DNA of 64,000 bases from Pseudomonadota bacterium (GTDB lineage: Bacteria > Pseudomonadota > Gammaproteobacteria > Burkholderiales > Rhodocyclaceae), in the NCBI GenBank assembly GCA_018262095.1, contig JAGTRW010000011.1, positions 54,390 through 118,389 of the forward strand. The letters are read 5' to 3'. Shown here piece after piece: positions 1-8,674 of this stretch. A program made the position numbers and the translations under genes. Below the pieces are notes generated by a model. It worked only from the letters and a program-made list of their open reading frames with translations. It did no database searches and had not been told where the DNA came from. Numbering within the stretch: the stretch's first letter is position 1; the number at the start of each line of letters is the position of its first letter.

Positions 1-697
1 GCTCGCCGTCGAGCTGTTCGGCGAGGTATTGCTGCATTCCGGCGGCGAAGCACCAGGTGTTGGTGACGCCGGTCGCTTCGACGGTGAGCGACATCTCGAG
101 GCCCGGCAGCAGCACCGCCTTGCTGCGCAGCAAGCGTTCGAGTTCGGCGACCGGGATCGTCGGCGAATCGAAGAACTGCGGGTCGGGCCAGGCGCGCACG
201 CGCGTGCCGCTGGCTTTCTTGGGCGCGTCGCCAAGGCGCGCCAGCGGCTCGATCAGCGCGCCGCCGGAGAAAGCAAGCTGGTGGCGCGCGCCGCCGCGCG
301 TGACTTCGACTTCGAGGCGGGTCGATAAGGCGTTGGTCACCGAGACGCCGACGCCGTGCAGGCCGCCCGAGAAGCGGTAGGCCGAGGTGCCGTCGGCCTT
401 GTCGAACTTGGCGCCGGCGTGCAGTTGGGTGAACACCACCTCGACCGTCGGCACGCCCTCGACCGGGTGGATTTCGACCGGGATGCCGCGACCGTCGTCC
501 TGTACGCCAACCGAGCCGTCAGCGTGCAGCGTGACCGTGATGTGTTTGCAGTAGCCGCCAAGCGCCTCGTCGGCGGCGTTGTCGATCGCTTCCTGGATGA
601 TATGCAGCGGGTTGTCGGTGCGCGTATACATTCCCGGACGATGGCGAACGGGCTCCAGTCCCTTGAGAACGGAAATGGAATCAGCGGTGTAACTCAT
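1..697 (-). CDS. parE: DNA topoisomerase IV subunit B, N-terminal part (cut by window edge)
   Basis: The minus strand reads 232 codons from an ATG at 697 to the window edge. The product is the ATPase (GHKL) half of topoisomerase IV, which with ParC decatenates replicated chromosomes. Visible motifs are LEPVRHRPGMYT, the ATP-binding EAIDNAADEAL with its Asn, DDGRGIPV, and FSGGLHGVGVSVTNAL. I chose ParE over the paralogue GyrB because residues such as the MYT after RPG, the DDGRGIPVEIHPVEGVP stretch and RAWPDPQFFDSP follow ParE. The C-terminal TOPRIM part lies outside the window. Confidence 0.9.
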   Translation of the reverse strand, partial: MSYTADSISVLKGLEPVRHRPGMYTRTDNPLHIIQEAIDNAADEALGGYCKHITVTLHADGSVGVQDDGRGIPVEIHPVEGVPTVEVVFTQLHAGAKFDKADGTSAYRFSGGLHGVGVSVTNALSTRLEVEVTRGGARHQLAFSGGALIEPLARLGDAPKKASGTRVRAWPDPQFFDSPTIPVAELERLLRSKAVLLPGLEMSLTVEATGVTNTWCFAAGMQQYLAEQLDGE

Positions 698-747
698 TGC
701 GCGGGGTTCTCCTGCAGGCGTGCTTGACGGCATTTACGGAAAGGCAA

Positions 748-768
748 AGGCCAGAACGCGTCTGGCCT
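748..768 (-). terminator. Hairpin after the HD-GYP gene (weak)
   Basis: An 8-bp perfect stem with a 5-base loop lies in the 140-base space between the stop of the HD-GYP gene and the start of parE. On the minus strand it is followed by a mixed T-rich stretch. It may be a weak intrinsic terminator; the T-run is better on the plus strand, where no gene ends. Confidence 0.35.
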
Positions 769-837
769 GCTTGCTTTTTTAAGCGCGGAGTTTACCACCG
801 GACAGCAGCGCTGTCGGTTTTGCCGAAAAAGCGCCGA

Positions 838-3756
838 TCAGCCTGTCGGCGCGGTATCGAGATAGGCGGCCAGATCGACTTCGTCGATCTGTTCGGCGCG
901 CATGAAACGACGCGCGTAGTCGAGATGGACGCCCGAGCGCAGGAAAAGGTCGAAGAGATCGGCGTCGAGGTGGCCGTCCTTTTTCATCTGCGCCATGATT
1001 TCGATCGCTTGCGAAAGCGTTTTCCCCTTCTTGTATGGGCGGTCGACGGCGGTCAGCGCTTCGAAGATGTCGGCGATCGCCATCATTCGCGCCTGCACGC
1101 TCATTTCTTCGCCGCGCAAACGCCGCGGATAGCCGGTCCCGTCGATCTTCTCGTGGTGAGCCGAGGCGATTTCGGGGACCTCGCGCAGATGCTTGGGGAA
1201 GGGCAGTTCGGAGAGCATGATCAGCGTCTGCACGATGTGCTCGTTGATCTTGTAGCGTTCCTCCTCCGACAGCGTGCCGCGCGCGATACTCAAGTTGTGC
1301 AGCTCGCCCTGGTTGTAGCGCAGTTCGGGGACTGCCATCCTGAATCCCCAGTGCGGGTCTTGCGCGACCCGGTCAGCGGCTTGCCGCGCGATCCGGTGTT
1401 CGGGCTTGTCGGCGAGCAGCGGCTCGAGCGTTGGCAGGGTGGGCGGCGGCGTTCGCGACTTGCGTTCGGCCTCCTCTTGCGAGATGCCGATGCGGTCGTC
1501 GAGCGTTCGCGTCCAGCTGCGCGCGGCGATCGCTTTGAGCCGTTCCTGCTTGTCGGGCGCCATCAACTCGCCGCCCTCATTGCACGCGGCGACGAAGGCG
1601 AAGTCGTCGTCGAGTTGCGCGAGCTGCGCGGCCAGTCTGGCCTGTGCGCCGGCTTCGGGTTGGCCGGCGGCGATCGCTTCGAGGCAGGCGATCTCTTCGT
1701 CGCGCTTGATGACTTCGAAGCGCATGCGGATCTCGTGGATTCGGTCGTAGAGCGTTTCGAGCTTGGTTGCCTTGTCGACGACGTATTCCGGCGTCGTGAG
1801 CTTGCCGCAATCGTGCAGCCAGGCGGCGACGTGCAGCGTCTCCCATTGGTCGTCGTCGAGGCGAAAGTCCCGGTACGGTCCGTCGCTCTGCGCGCAGGCG
1901 GCGCGCGCCAGCAGCTTGGCAATTTCCGGAACGCGCGCGCAGTGCCCGCCGGTGTAGGCGCTCTTGGCGTCGATGGCGCCGGCGATCAGCTTGATCAGCG
2001 CTGCGAACAGCAGCTTCTGGGCGTGGATCAGCTCCTTGGTTTCGAGCGACACGGCGGCCGAACCGGAGAGCGCACCGATGAACGAGAGGCGCGCCGCGTC
2101 GGTTTCGTCGTGGCGCAGCAACACCATCGCGCCGACCAGACTTTGCTGGCGGTTGAGCAGCGGCACGGCGATGGCGTGGCGATCGCCGCAGGCATTTACT
2201 GCGGCGGCAAGGCCCAGGGCGTCGATGTCGGCGTCGGTCAGCCGTGCGGCGCAAGCGCTTCGCGCCGCCAGTGCGGCGCCAAACAGCGGGCTGTCAGTCG
2301 CTGGATCGACGAGCAGCGCGCTCGTCGGCAAGGCGCTGCCGTCGGCACGCAGTCCGGTCGCCGGCAGCAGCTTATCGTCGTCGACGAGGTAGAGCACGCC
2401 GGCGTCGGCGTCGGCGGCGGCTATGGTCTCGGCGAGCAGCTGCGGCAACAGCCGGTCGAAATTGTTTTCCGCAGCGACCGCCAGGCTGATGTCGAGAAAA
2501 CGGCGAATGGTGTGCTTCATGCTGTCGACGGTCTGCGCCAGCTCGCCAACCTCGAGAACCTTCGATTCGACGCTGATCGGCTTGGAAAACTCGAAGTGGC
2601 GGATGGCGTCGACTTCGCCCGCCAGTTTGCGCAAGGGTTGCGAGACGGCGCGCGCCAGCGCCCAGGTGACCGGGATCGCCAGCACGATGACCAGCGCCAT
2701 GACCAGCGCCGCGTGGCGCATCAGCGTATAGGCGGCGGCCATCAGTTCGCTGTCTGGAATCGCGCTGATCAGTACCAGCGTGCCGGCACCCTCAAGCGTC
2801 AAAGGGCTGAGCGCGACGTGCCAGAGCTCCTTGCCGACCGGCAGCACCCGCTGCACCGCCGCGTCGCCCCGGAGGTCGCCGATCATCGGCGCCAGTTGCG
2901 CGAGTACGGCAATCCCGGCTTCGGCGAGATTGGCCAGAACCGGCTGGCCGCGAGGTTCGAGCGAGCGCCGGATCATTTTTGCATTGTCCGGGTGGGCGAT
3001 GATCTGGCCGTCTGCGTTGACCAGGGCGATTTGCATCCCGGGCGTCGCTTTCTGCTGCGCCAACACCTGGTCGAGCGTCTTGAGCGCGATGTCGGCGCCG
3101 ACCACCGCGGCGGACCGGCCGGCCTGGCTGGCGATCGTCGTGCCGACCTCGCCGGTGGTGAAGAACAGGTAGGGCGGCGTCTTGACCTGCCCGCTGGCGG
3201 AGAGCGCTGCCTGGTACCAGTTGCGCGTGCGCGGATCGTAGCTTTTTGCGTAGTCGGGTCGCTCTTCGCTGTGCAGACGGGTCAGCGTCTTGTCGAGAAA
3301 GATGAAACGGCCACGCAGCCGGCCGGCCGGGTGGTCGATGCTCTGCACCAGATAAGCGGTCTCGGGCGGCGCCGAGAAATCGCCGGCGGCGTCGGCGACG
3401 CGGCGCAGCATGAAGAAGTCGCCGTTGCCGTAGCCGACGTAGAGCGAGGTGAGCTCGGCTGATCCGCTCAGCGCCTCGCGCACGAAACCCAGATGGCCGA
3501 GCCTTTGTTCAAGCGAGCTGGCCTGCGGCAGCCCGCCCAGGCTCAACAAGCGGGTCGCCATCTCGGCCGGGCCGATCAGACTGCGCACTTCGCGCAGCGT
3601 TTCGCGCCCGATGCGCTCACTCAACTCGTCGGCCGACGACTTGAGGATGCCGCGACTGACGGTGTAGCCGAGGCCGCCGACGACACCGCCGACGATCAGC
3701 AACAGCACCAGGAACAGCGTCGAGATGTGCACGTGCAGCGGAAAGCGGCGTTTCAT
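838..3756 (-). CDS. Membrane HD-GYP phosphodiesterase with cache, HAMP and GAF domains
   Basis: A predicted c-di-GMP phosphodiesterase of 972 residues. It has an N-terminal membrane helix (about 11-31), a periplasmic cache-like sensor region to about 340, a second helix (about 346-365), HAMP, a GAF-like domain (about 420-560) and a C-terminal HD-GYP domain. The metal-binding HD pair is at about 648-649 in HDCGKL. The HHEKIDGTGYP signature is at about 867-877. About 215 residues separate them, against roughly 60 in a canonical HD-GYP, so a largely helical insert of about 150 residues is present. It is transcribed alone. An extracellular ligand probably controls c-di-GMP turnover; the ligand is unknown. 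Confidence 0.85.
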   Translation of the reverse strand: MKRRFPLHVHISTLFLVLLLIVGGVVGGLGYTVSRGILKSSADELSERIGRETLREVRSLIGPAEMATRLLSLGGLPQASSLEQRLGHLGFVREALSGSAELTSLYVGYGNGDFFMLRRVADAAGDFSAPPETAYLVQSIDHPAGRLRGRFIFLDKTLTRLHSEERPDYAKSYDPRTRNWYQAALSASGQVKTPPYLFFTTGEVGTTIASQAGRSAAVVGADIALKTLDQVLAQQKATPGMQIALVNADGQIIAHPDNAKMIRRSLEPRGQPVLANLAEAGIAVLAQLAPMIGDLRGDAAVQRVLPVGKELWHVALSPLTLEGAGTLVLISAIPDSELMAAAYTLMRHAALVMALVIVLAIPVTWALARAVSQPLRKLAGEVDAIRHFEFSKPISVESKVLEVGELAQTVDSMKHTIRRFLDISLAVAAENNFDRLLPQLLAETIAAADADAGVLYLVDDDKLLPATGLRADGSALPTSALLVDPATDSPLFGAALAARSACAARLTDADIDALGLAAAVNACGDRHAIAVPLLNRQQSLVGAMVLLRHDETDAARLSFIGALSGSAAVSLETKELIHAQKLLFAALIKLIAGAIDAKSAYTGGHCARVPEIAKLLARAACAQSDGPYRDFRLDDDQWETLHVAAWLHDCGKLTTPEYVVDKATKLETLYDRIHEIRMRFEVIKRDEEIACLEAIAAGQPEAGAQARLAAQLAQLDDDFAFVAACNEGGELMAPDKQERLKAIAARSWTRTLDDRIGISQEEAERKSRTPPPTLPTLEPLLADKPEHRIARQAADRVAQDPHWGFRMAVPELRYNQGELHNLSIARGTLSEEERYKINEHIVQTLIMLSELPFPKHLREVPEIASAHHEKIDGTGYPRRLRGEEMSVQARMMAIADIFEALTAVDRPYKKGKTLSQAIEIMAQMKKDGHLDADLFDLFLRSGVHLDYARRFMRAEQIDEVDLAAYLDTAPTG

Positions 3757-3866
3757 GGCGGCTGCCCTCGTCGGTCGGACCAGTCGACATTCTACTGGTC
3801 TTGTCGTCCGCCAAGGGGACGCCGCTCACGCCGGCGGCCGATGACCGCCGGTCGGCATTCAAGTCC

Positions 3867-4877
3867 TCAAGCTTTGGGCATCGGCCCGAGCTTGACGCCG
3901 TCGGGATAGTACTTCCAGCCGTCGCGGACCTTGATCTTGTCGTCCCACGGCAGCTTGTACTCGCCCTTGGCCAGATCGCGAACCCAGGTCAGGTAGTTGT
4001 CCTTTTCGCCGCCGGGTTTGCCGACGTAAGCGCGGCAGCCGAGGTTGAAGATGTTGTTTTCCAGCGCCCAGTTCTCGCGCGCCTTGTCGACCAGCCTCGG
4101 GAACAGTTCGGCGGTGACGATTTCCCACGGGTTGCGGTGACCCTGCTGGACGACGTTGCCGTCGTAGTTGCAGATGGTGCCTTCGCCGAAGTAATAGAAC
4201 ACGCCGTCGTAACCGGCGAGGTTGACCGAGATGGTGTACATCAGGTTCTGCCAGGCGTTGGTGCGGTTGGTCCAGATCCACTGGTCGTTGACCTGCGTCG
4301 AGTAGCCGGAAATACGGATATAGACGTTGGCTCCCTTGTACGCGGCTTCGCGCGCGAGTTCGGGGAACATCCCGTCGTGGCAGATGCAAACGGCGAGCTT
4401 CGATCCTTTCGGTCCGTCGCAGACGGGCATTCCGAAGTTGCCCGGCGACCACGGCTCGATCGGCACCCACGGCTGCAGCTTGCGGTAGTGCAGCGCGATT
4501 TCGCCCTGGTCGTTGATGATGATCGCGGTGTTGTACGGCGCCTTCTTGGGATCCTCGTTCTTTTCCATCAGCGAAAAGACGCCCCACACCTTGTTGCGCA
4601 CGCAGGCGGCCTTGAACTTTCCGATTTCCGGGCTATCGACGGTGAGCAGCATTTCGTCGTAGGTCCAGATCGCGGTGTTGAGGCCCTGCGTCGAATACTC
4701 GGGCATGACGATCAGATCGAGGTCCGGATAGCCGGCCTTGGTGCTGTCGACCGCCTTGCAGATCTGGTCGACCTGCACCTGGATGTCCGCCGGCCCGGTG
4801 ATGACCGGGACCGGATATTGGATCATTGCAACCAACAGTGCTTCTTCCCAAGCGCTGACGCTTCCTGTGCTAGCCAT
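3867..4877 (-). CDS. amiF: Formamidase (nitrilase-superfamily amidase)
   Basis: A 336-residue cytoplasmic amidase, close to the 334-residue length of Helicobacter AmiF, which hydrolyses formamide to formate and ammonia. The nitrilase-superfamily triad is visible: Glu in VMPEYST, Lys in HYRKLQPW and Cys in [10 protein letters not shown]. The distinctive [16 protein letters not shown] and [11 protein letters not shown] segments are those of formamidase and aliphatic amidase rather than general nitrilases. A purine-rich AAAGGAGAAAG ribosome site precedes the ATG. It is the last gene downstream of the urt-type importer, so imported short amides are its likely substrates. Aliphatic amidase (AmiE) is the main alternative, but the length fits AmiF better. 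Confidence 0.88.
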   Translation of the reverse strand: MASTGSVSAWEEALLVAMIQYPVPVITGPADIQVQVDQICKAVDSTKAGYPDLDLIVMPEYSTQGLNTAIWTYDEMLLTVDSPEIGKFKAACVRNKVWGVFSLMEKNEDPKKAPYNTAIIINDQGEIALHYRKLQPWVPIEPWSPGNFGMPVCDGPKGSKLAVCICHDGMFPELAREAAYKGANVYIRISGYSTQVNDQWIWTNRTNAWQNLMYTISVNLAGYDGVFYYFGEGTICNYDGNVVQQGHRNPWEIVTAELFPRLVDKARENWALENNIFNLGCRAYVGKPGGEKDNYLTWVRDLAKGEYKLPWDDKIKVRDGWKYYPDGVKLGPMPKA

Positions 4878-4976
4878 GGTCTTTCTCCTTTAGAAAAAAC
4901 TGAGATGTGGTCCGATTGCAAAACGGCTGGACCCTGATTGCCGCGTGAATGGTGATTGGGGCGTAGGACGTCCGTT

Positions 4977-5666
4977 TCAGACGGACAGAAACTGCTTGAT
5001 TCGCGCCTGGTCGGTATCGGCCACCGCGCACTCGTGCACCAGGCGGCCGCCTTCGATCACGAACAGCCGGTCGGCGACGTCCATGGCGAAAGACAGCACC
5101 TGCTCGGAGACGACGATGGTGATTTCGCGCAGCTTGCGGATTTCGTTGAGCGCGCGCGCGATGTCCTTGATGATCGACGGCTGGATTCCCTCGGTCGGCT
5201 CGTCGAGCAGCAGCACCTTGGGTTCGGTGACCAGCGCACGGGCGATCGCCAGCTGCTGCTGCTGGCCGCCCGAGAGGTTGCCGCCGCGCCGCCGCCGCAT
5301 GTCCCAGAGCACCGGGAAGAGCGCGTAGATGTCTTGCGGGATCAGCCGGTCTTTCGAATTTTCGAGGCCGGTCTGGATGTTCTCCTCGACGGTCAGCGTC
5401 GGGAAAATCATCCGGCCCTGCGGCACGTAGGCGATTCCCTTGGCGACCCGGCGATAGCTTTCGTCGCGGCTCACTTCCTGGCCATCGACCTGCACCGTTC
5501 CCGACTTGATCGGCAACACGCCCATCAGCGACTTGAACAATGTGGTTTTGCCCATGCCGTTGCGGCCCATGATGGCGACCGTTTCGTTTTTCGCGGCGGC
5601 CAGGCTGATGCCATGCAGCGCTTCGCTCTGGCCGTAATTGACGACAACTTCCGATACCTTTAGCAT
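4977..5666 (-). CDS. urtE: ABC transporter ATPase UrtE-type
   Basis: This 229-residue protein is a branched-chain amino acid/urea-type ABC ATPase (LivF/UrtE class). It has Walker A GRNGMGKT near residue 33, signature LSGGQQQQLAIARAL and Walker B VLLLDEPTEGIQPSII. It energises the UrtBC permease pair together with UrtD. It lies 13 bases downstream of urtD and about 100 bases upstream of the formamidase, in one minus-strand operon. Confidence 0.9.
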   Translation of the reverse strand: MLKVSEVVVNYGQSEALHGISLAAAKNETVAIMGRNGMGKTTLFKSLMGVLPIKSGTVQVDGQEVSRDESYRRVAKGIAYVPQGRMIFPTLTVEENIQTGLENSKDRLIPQDIYALFPVLWDMRRRRGGNLSGGQQQQLAIARALVTEPKVLLLDEPTEGIQPSIIKDIARALNEIRKLREITIVVSEQVLSFAMDVADRLFVIEGGRLVHECAVADTDQARIKQFLSV

Positions 5667-5679
5667 AATTGTTCTCCGG

Positions 5680-6423
5680 TCAGTGGCCGAGATAGACGTC
5701 GATGACCTTGGGGTCGGCCTGCACCTGCGCCATCGAGCCCTCGGCGAGGATCTTCCCCTGGTGCATGACGGTGACCTTGTGCGCGATACGCGAGACGAAG
5801 TCCATGTCGTGCTCGATGACGATCATCGAGCGGTTCTGGCAGATGCGCAGCAGCAACTCGGCGGTCAGTTCGCGCTCGCGCGCGCTCATTCCGGCGATCG
5901 GCTCGTCGAGCATCAGGAGCTCCGGGTCCTGCATCAGCAGCATGCCGATTTCGAGCCACTGCTTCTGACCGTGCGAAAGCAGACCGGACTCGACATCGAG
6001 ACGGTCGGCGAGACCGATCAGCTGCGCCACTTCGTCGATCTTGTCGCGAACGACCTGATCGCACTTGAAGCCGAGCGCGCCGATCACGCCGCGACCGCGC
6101 GGAAACGACACTTCGAGGTTCTTGAACACCGACAGGTTTTCGTAGATCGACGGTGTCTGGAACTTGCGTCCGATTCCGGCGCGAACGATCAGGTGCTCGG
6201 GAAGTTCGCTCATTTCCTCGTTCTTGAACTTGATGCTGCCCGACGAGGCACGCGTCTTGCCGCAGATCAGGTCGAGCAGCGTCGTCTTGCCGGCGCCGTT
6301 GGGGCCGATCACCACGCGCAGCTCGCCGCGGTCTACATAGAGCGTCAGGTCGTCGATCGCCTTGAAGCCGTCGAAGGAAACGGTCAGGCCTTCTACGGCA
6401 AGGGCGAAATCGGTATTGCTCAT
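5680..6423 (-). CDS. urtD: ABC transporter ATPase UrtD-type
   Basis: The second ATPase of the importer, 247 residues, LivG/UrtD class. Walker A is GPNGAGKT near residue 39. The Walker B segment ELLMLDEPIAGMSARE is followed by the H-loop VIEHDMDFV. The usual LSGGQ signature is replaced by LLSHGQKQWLEIGM, as is common in UrtD proteins. It sits 15 bases after urtC and directly before urtE. Confidence 0.9.
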   Translation of the reverse strand: MSNTDFALAVEGLTVSFDGFKAIDDLTLYVDRGELRVVIGPNGAGKTTLLDLICGKTRASSGSIKFKNEEMSELPEHLIVRAGIGRKFQTPSIYENLSVFKNLEVSFPRGRGVIGALGFKCDQVVRDKIDEVAQLIGLADRLDVESGLLSHGQKQWLEIGMLLMQDPELLMLDEPIAGMSARERELTAELLLRICQNRSMIVIEHDMDFVSRIAHKVTVMHQGKILAEGSMAQVQADPKVIDVYLGH

Positions 6424-6438
6424 GGTTTTTTCCTCCGC

Positions 6439-7650
6439 TTAGGCGATTTGACTGCTGATTTTGCCGGCCAGACCGAGCTCGCCGGCCGCCGCCGCGGGGC
6501 TGGCGGGGGCTGTCGGGCGGTGCGTTGGCGCGGTAGGCGCAACCCGGGCGGCGGCTTTGGTGGCCTTGCTGCGGCGCGCTGCCAGCCAGGGCTTGACGTG
6601 ACTCTCGTAGAGTCCGGCCAGTCCGTTGGGGAAGGCCATCACGACGCCGATGAACAGCGCCGCCATCAGGAATAGCCAGAGGTCGGGGAAGCTTTCGGAG
6701 AAGTAGGTCTTGCCGAAATTGACCAGCAGCGTGCCGTAGATCGCGCCGACCAGGCTCATGCGACCGCCGATCGCGGCGAAGATCACCATCTCGATCGACG
6801 GCACGATGCCGACGAAGGACGGCGACATGAAACCGACCTGCAGCGCGAACATCGCGCCGCCGATCGCCGAGAGCGCCGCCGCCAGGCAGAAGGTGAACAC
6901 CTTGAACATCGCCACGTCGTAGCCCGAGAAGCGCACGCGGTCTTCCTTGTCGCGCATCGCCAGCAGCAGCGTGCCGAGCTTGCTTTGCTGAATCAGCCGG
7001 CAGAGCACGATGGCGCCGAGCAGCAGCGCGGCGTTGGCGAAGTAGAGAACGTATCTCGCGCTGTCGCTGCGGATGTCCCAGCCGAGCAGCGTCTTGAGGT
7101 CAGTGATGCCGTTGACGCCGCCGGTGAAGCCCTGCTGGCCGATGATCAAGACCGACAGGATCAGCGCCACCGCCTGCGTGATGATCGCGAAATAGACGCC
7201 GCCGACGCGGCGCTTGAACATCGCGAAGCTGATGATTAGGGCCAGCAGGCTGGGAACGGCGATCACCGCGAAGAGTGCGAAGGGCAGCGAGTGGAACGGT
7301 TGCCACCACCACGGCAGCGCGGTCAGCTGGTTCCAGTCCATGAAGTCGGGGATTCCCGGCGTCGACTGGATGGCGGTGCTCACCGGGTCGGACGCTTCGA
7401 GCTTGAGGAACATCGCCATGGCGTAGCCGCCGAGGCCGAAGAAAACGCCCTGGCCGAGGCTCAAGACACCGGCGTAGCCCCACAGCATGACCAGGCCGAT
7501 GGCGACGAAACCGTAGGTCAGGTATTTGCCGACCAGGTTGAGGCGGAAGATGTCCATCGACAGCGGGAACAGCACCAGCAGGATCAGGGCCAGAATCGCC
7601 ACGCTCCAGTAGTTGCCATAGACAGTTCGGATGAGGCCGTTTGCTTTCAT
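6439..7650 (-). CDS. urtC: ABC transporter permease UrtC-type
   Basis: A 403-residue LivM/UrtC-class permease with about ten hydrophobic segments. The LGYGGVLSLGQG-like motif appears as WGYAGVLSLGQGVFFGLGGYAMAMF, and the EAA-like region is RDKEDRVRFSGYDV. It pairs with UrtB to form the membrane channel. The last 45 residues are an Ala/Pro/Thr-rich cytoplasmic tail with no expected transport role. The gene follows urtB by 31 bases. Confidence 0.9.
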   Translation of the reverse strand: MKANGLIRTVYGNYWSVAILALILLVLFPLSMDIFRLNLVGKYLTYGFVAIGLVMLWGYAGVLSLGQGVFFGLGGYAMAMFLKLEASDPVSTAIQSTPGIPDFMDWNQLTALPWWWQPFHSLPFALFAVIAVPSLLALIISFAMFKRRVGGVYFAIITQAVALILSVLIIGQQGFTGGVNGITDLKTLLGWDIRSDSARYVLYFANAALLLGAIVLCRLIQQSKLGTLLLAMRDKEDRVRFSGYDVAMFKVFTFCLAAALSAIGGAMFALQVGFMSPSFVGIVPSIEMVIFAAIGGRMSLVGAIYGTLLVNFGKTYFSESFPDLWLFLMAALFIGVVMAFPNGLAGLYESHVKPWLAARRSKATKAAARVAPTAPTHRPTAPASPAAAAGELGLAGKISSQIA

Positions 7651-7681
7651 GGTGGGCTTTCGTTAAGCGTTAGCGAGCGGG

Positions 7682-8596
7682 TCAGCGACGGATCTTGGCG
7701 GCGAACAGACCTTGCGGGCGCAGCATCAGGATGCTGACGATCAGCAACAGCGTCAGCACCTTGGCGTTCGATCCGCTCAGGAAGAACTCGGCAACCGATT
7801 GCGTCTGGGCGATGCCGAAGGCCGAGACGACCGTTCCCCAGAGACTCGCGGCGCCGCCGAAGGTGACCACCAGAAAGGCGTCGACGATGTAGAGCGAGCC
7901 GCTGGTCGGACCGGTCGAACCGATGGTGGTGAATGCCGCGCCGGCGACGCCCGCGACGCCGCAGCCGATGGCGAAGGTGACGCGGTCGGTGCGCGTGGTG
8001 TTGATGCCGATGGCGTTGGCCATCACGCGGTTGGAAACGGTGGCGCGTACGCGCAGCCCCCAGCGCGATTTGTAGAGGGCGAGCAGCACGCCGCCGGTGA
8101 CGATGAGCGTGAGCGCCATCACGAAGAGGCCGTTGATCGGAATGTCGAGGCCGTCCTTGGGCGCCCAGGAACCCATCAGCCAGTCGGGCAGCGTCGCGCT
8201 CACTTCCTTGGCGCCAAACGACGAGCGGAAGATCTGCTGCATTCCCAGCGACAGTCCCCAGGTAGCCAGCAGCGTGTCGAGCGGTCGCTGGTAGAGGTGG
8301 CGGATGAAGGCCCACTCGACCAGCCAGCCGACGATGAAAGCGAAGACGAAGGCGGCGGCGATGGCGAACGGGAAATAAGCCTGCGCCAGGGCCGGCGCGT
8401 AAGTCTCGGTGAGCTGCGAGAAAAGGTAGATGGTGTAGGCGCCGATGGTCATGAACTCGCCGTGCGCCATGTTGATGACGCCCATCTGGCCGAAGATGAT
8501 CGCCAGTCCCAGGCCCATCAGCAGCAGCACCGAGAACAGGCTGAGCCCGGCGAAGCCTTGCATCAGGCCGATGTTGAGTATTTCGGAGAAGCTCAT
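7682..8596 (-). CDS. urtB: ABC transporter permease UrtB-type (short form)
   Basis: A 304-residue LivH/UrtB-class inner-membrane permease. Features include LGLAIIFGQMGVINMAHGEFMTIGAY near the N-terminus and RATVSNRVMANAIGINTTRTDR in the cytoplasmic loop. Urea-specific UrtB proteins of proteobacteria commonly carry a long N-terminal periplasmic extension. This one lacks it, which together with the adjacent formamidase argues for short amides as substrate rather than urea. That specificity is inferred. Confidence 0.88.
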   Translation of the reverse strand: MSFSEILNIGLMQGFAGLSLFSVLLLMGLGLAIIFGQMGVINMAHGEFMTIGAYTIYLFSQLTETYAPALAQAYFPFAIAAAFVFAFIVGWLVEWAFIRHLYQRPLDTLLATWGLSLGMQQIFRSSFGAKEVSATLPDWLMGSWAPKDGLDIPINGLFVMALTLIVTGGVLLALYKSRWGLRVRATVSNRVMANAIGINTTRTDRVTFAIGCGVAGVAGAAFTTIGSTGPTSGSLYIVDAFLVVTFGGAASLWGTVVSAFGIAQTQSVAEFFLSGSNAKVLTLLLIVSILMLRPQGLFAAKIRR

Positions 8597-8627
8597 GTCA
8601 TTTCCTCGTTCAAACTGTGGGCGGCTG

Positions 8628-8656
8628 ACCGGCGCCGCCTGGCGGCGGCGCCCGGT
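8628..8656 (-). promoter_or_regulatory. GC-rich hairpin between urtA and urtB
   Basis: A 9-bp all-GC stem, extendable by three more pairs past one bulged base, lies in the 78-base space between the binding-protein gene and the first permease gene. There is no T-run after it. Such hairpins usually stabilise the upstream message or partly terminate, so that the binding protein is made in excess. Confidence 0.5.
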
Positions 8657-8674
8657 GCAGCGTTCAGACGCGGA

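Noticed and set aside
1..697. Reading the left-edge gene as gyrB
   Set aside because: The sequence follows ParE at several diagnostic stretches, including RAWPDPQFFDSP and the region around DDGRGIPVEIHPVEGVP.
697..3462. A 921-codon plus-strand open frame opposite the HD-GYP gene
   Set aside because: It mirrors the real gene's codon periodicity in GC-rich DNA; its translation is Arg/Gly/Asp-biased without domains, whereas the minus strand shows complete domain motifs.
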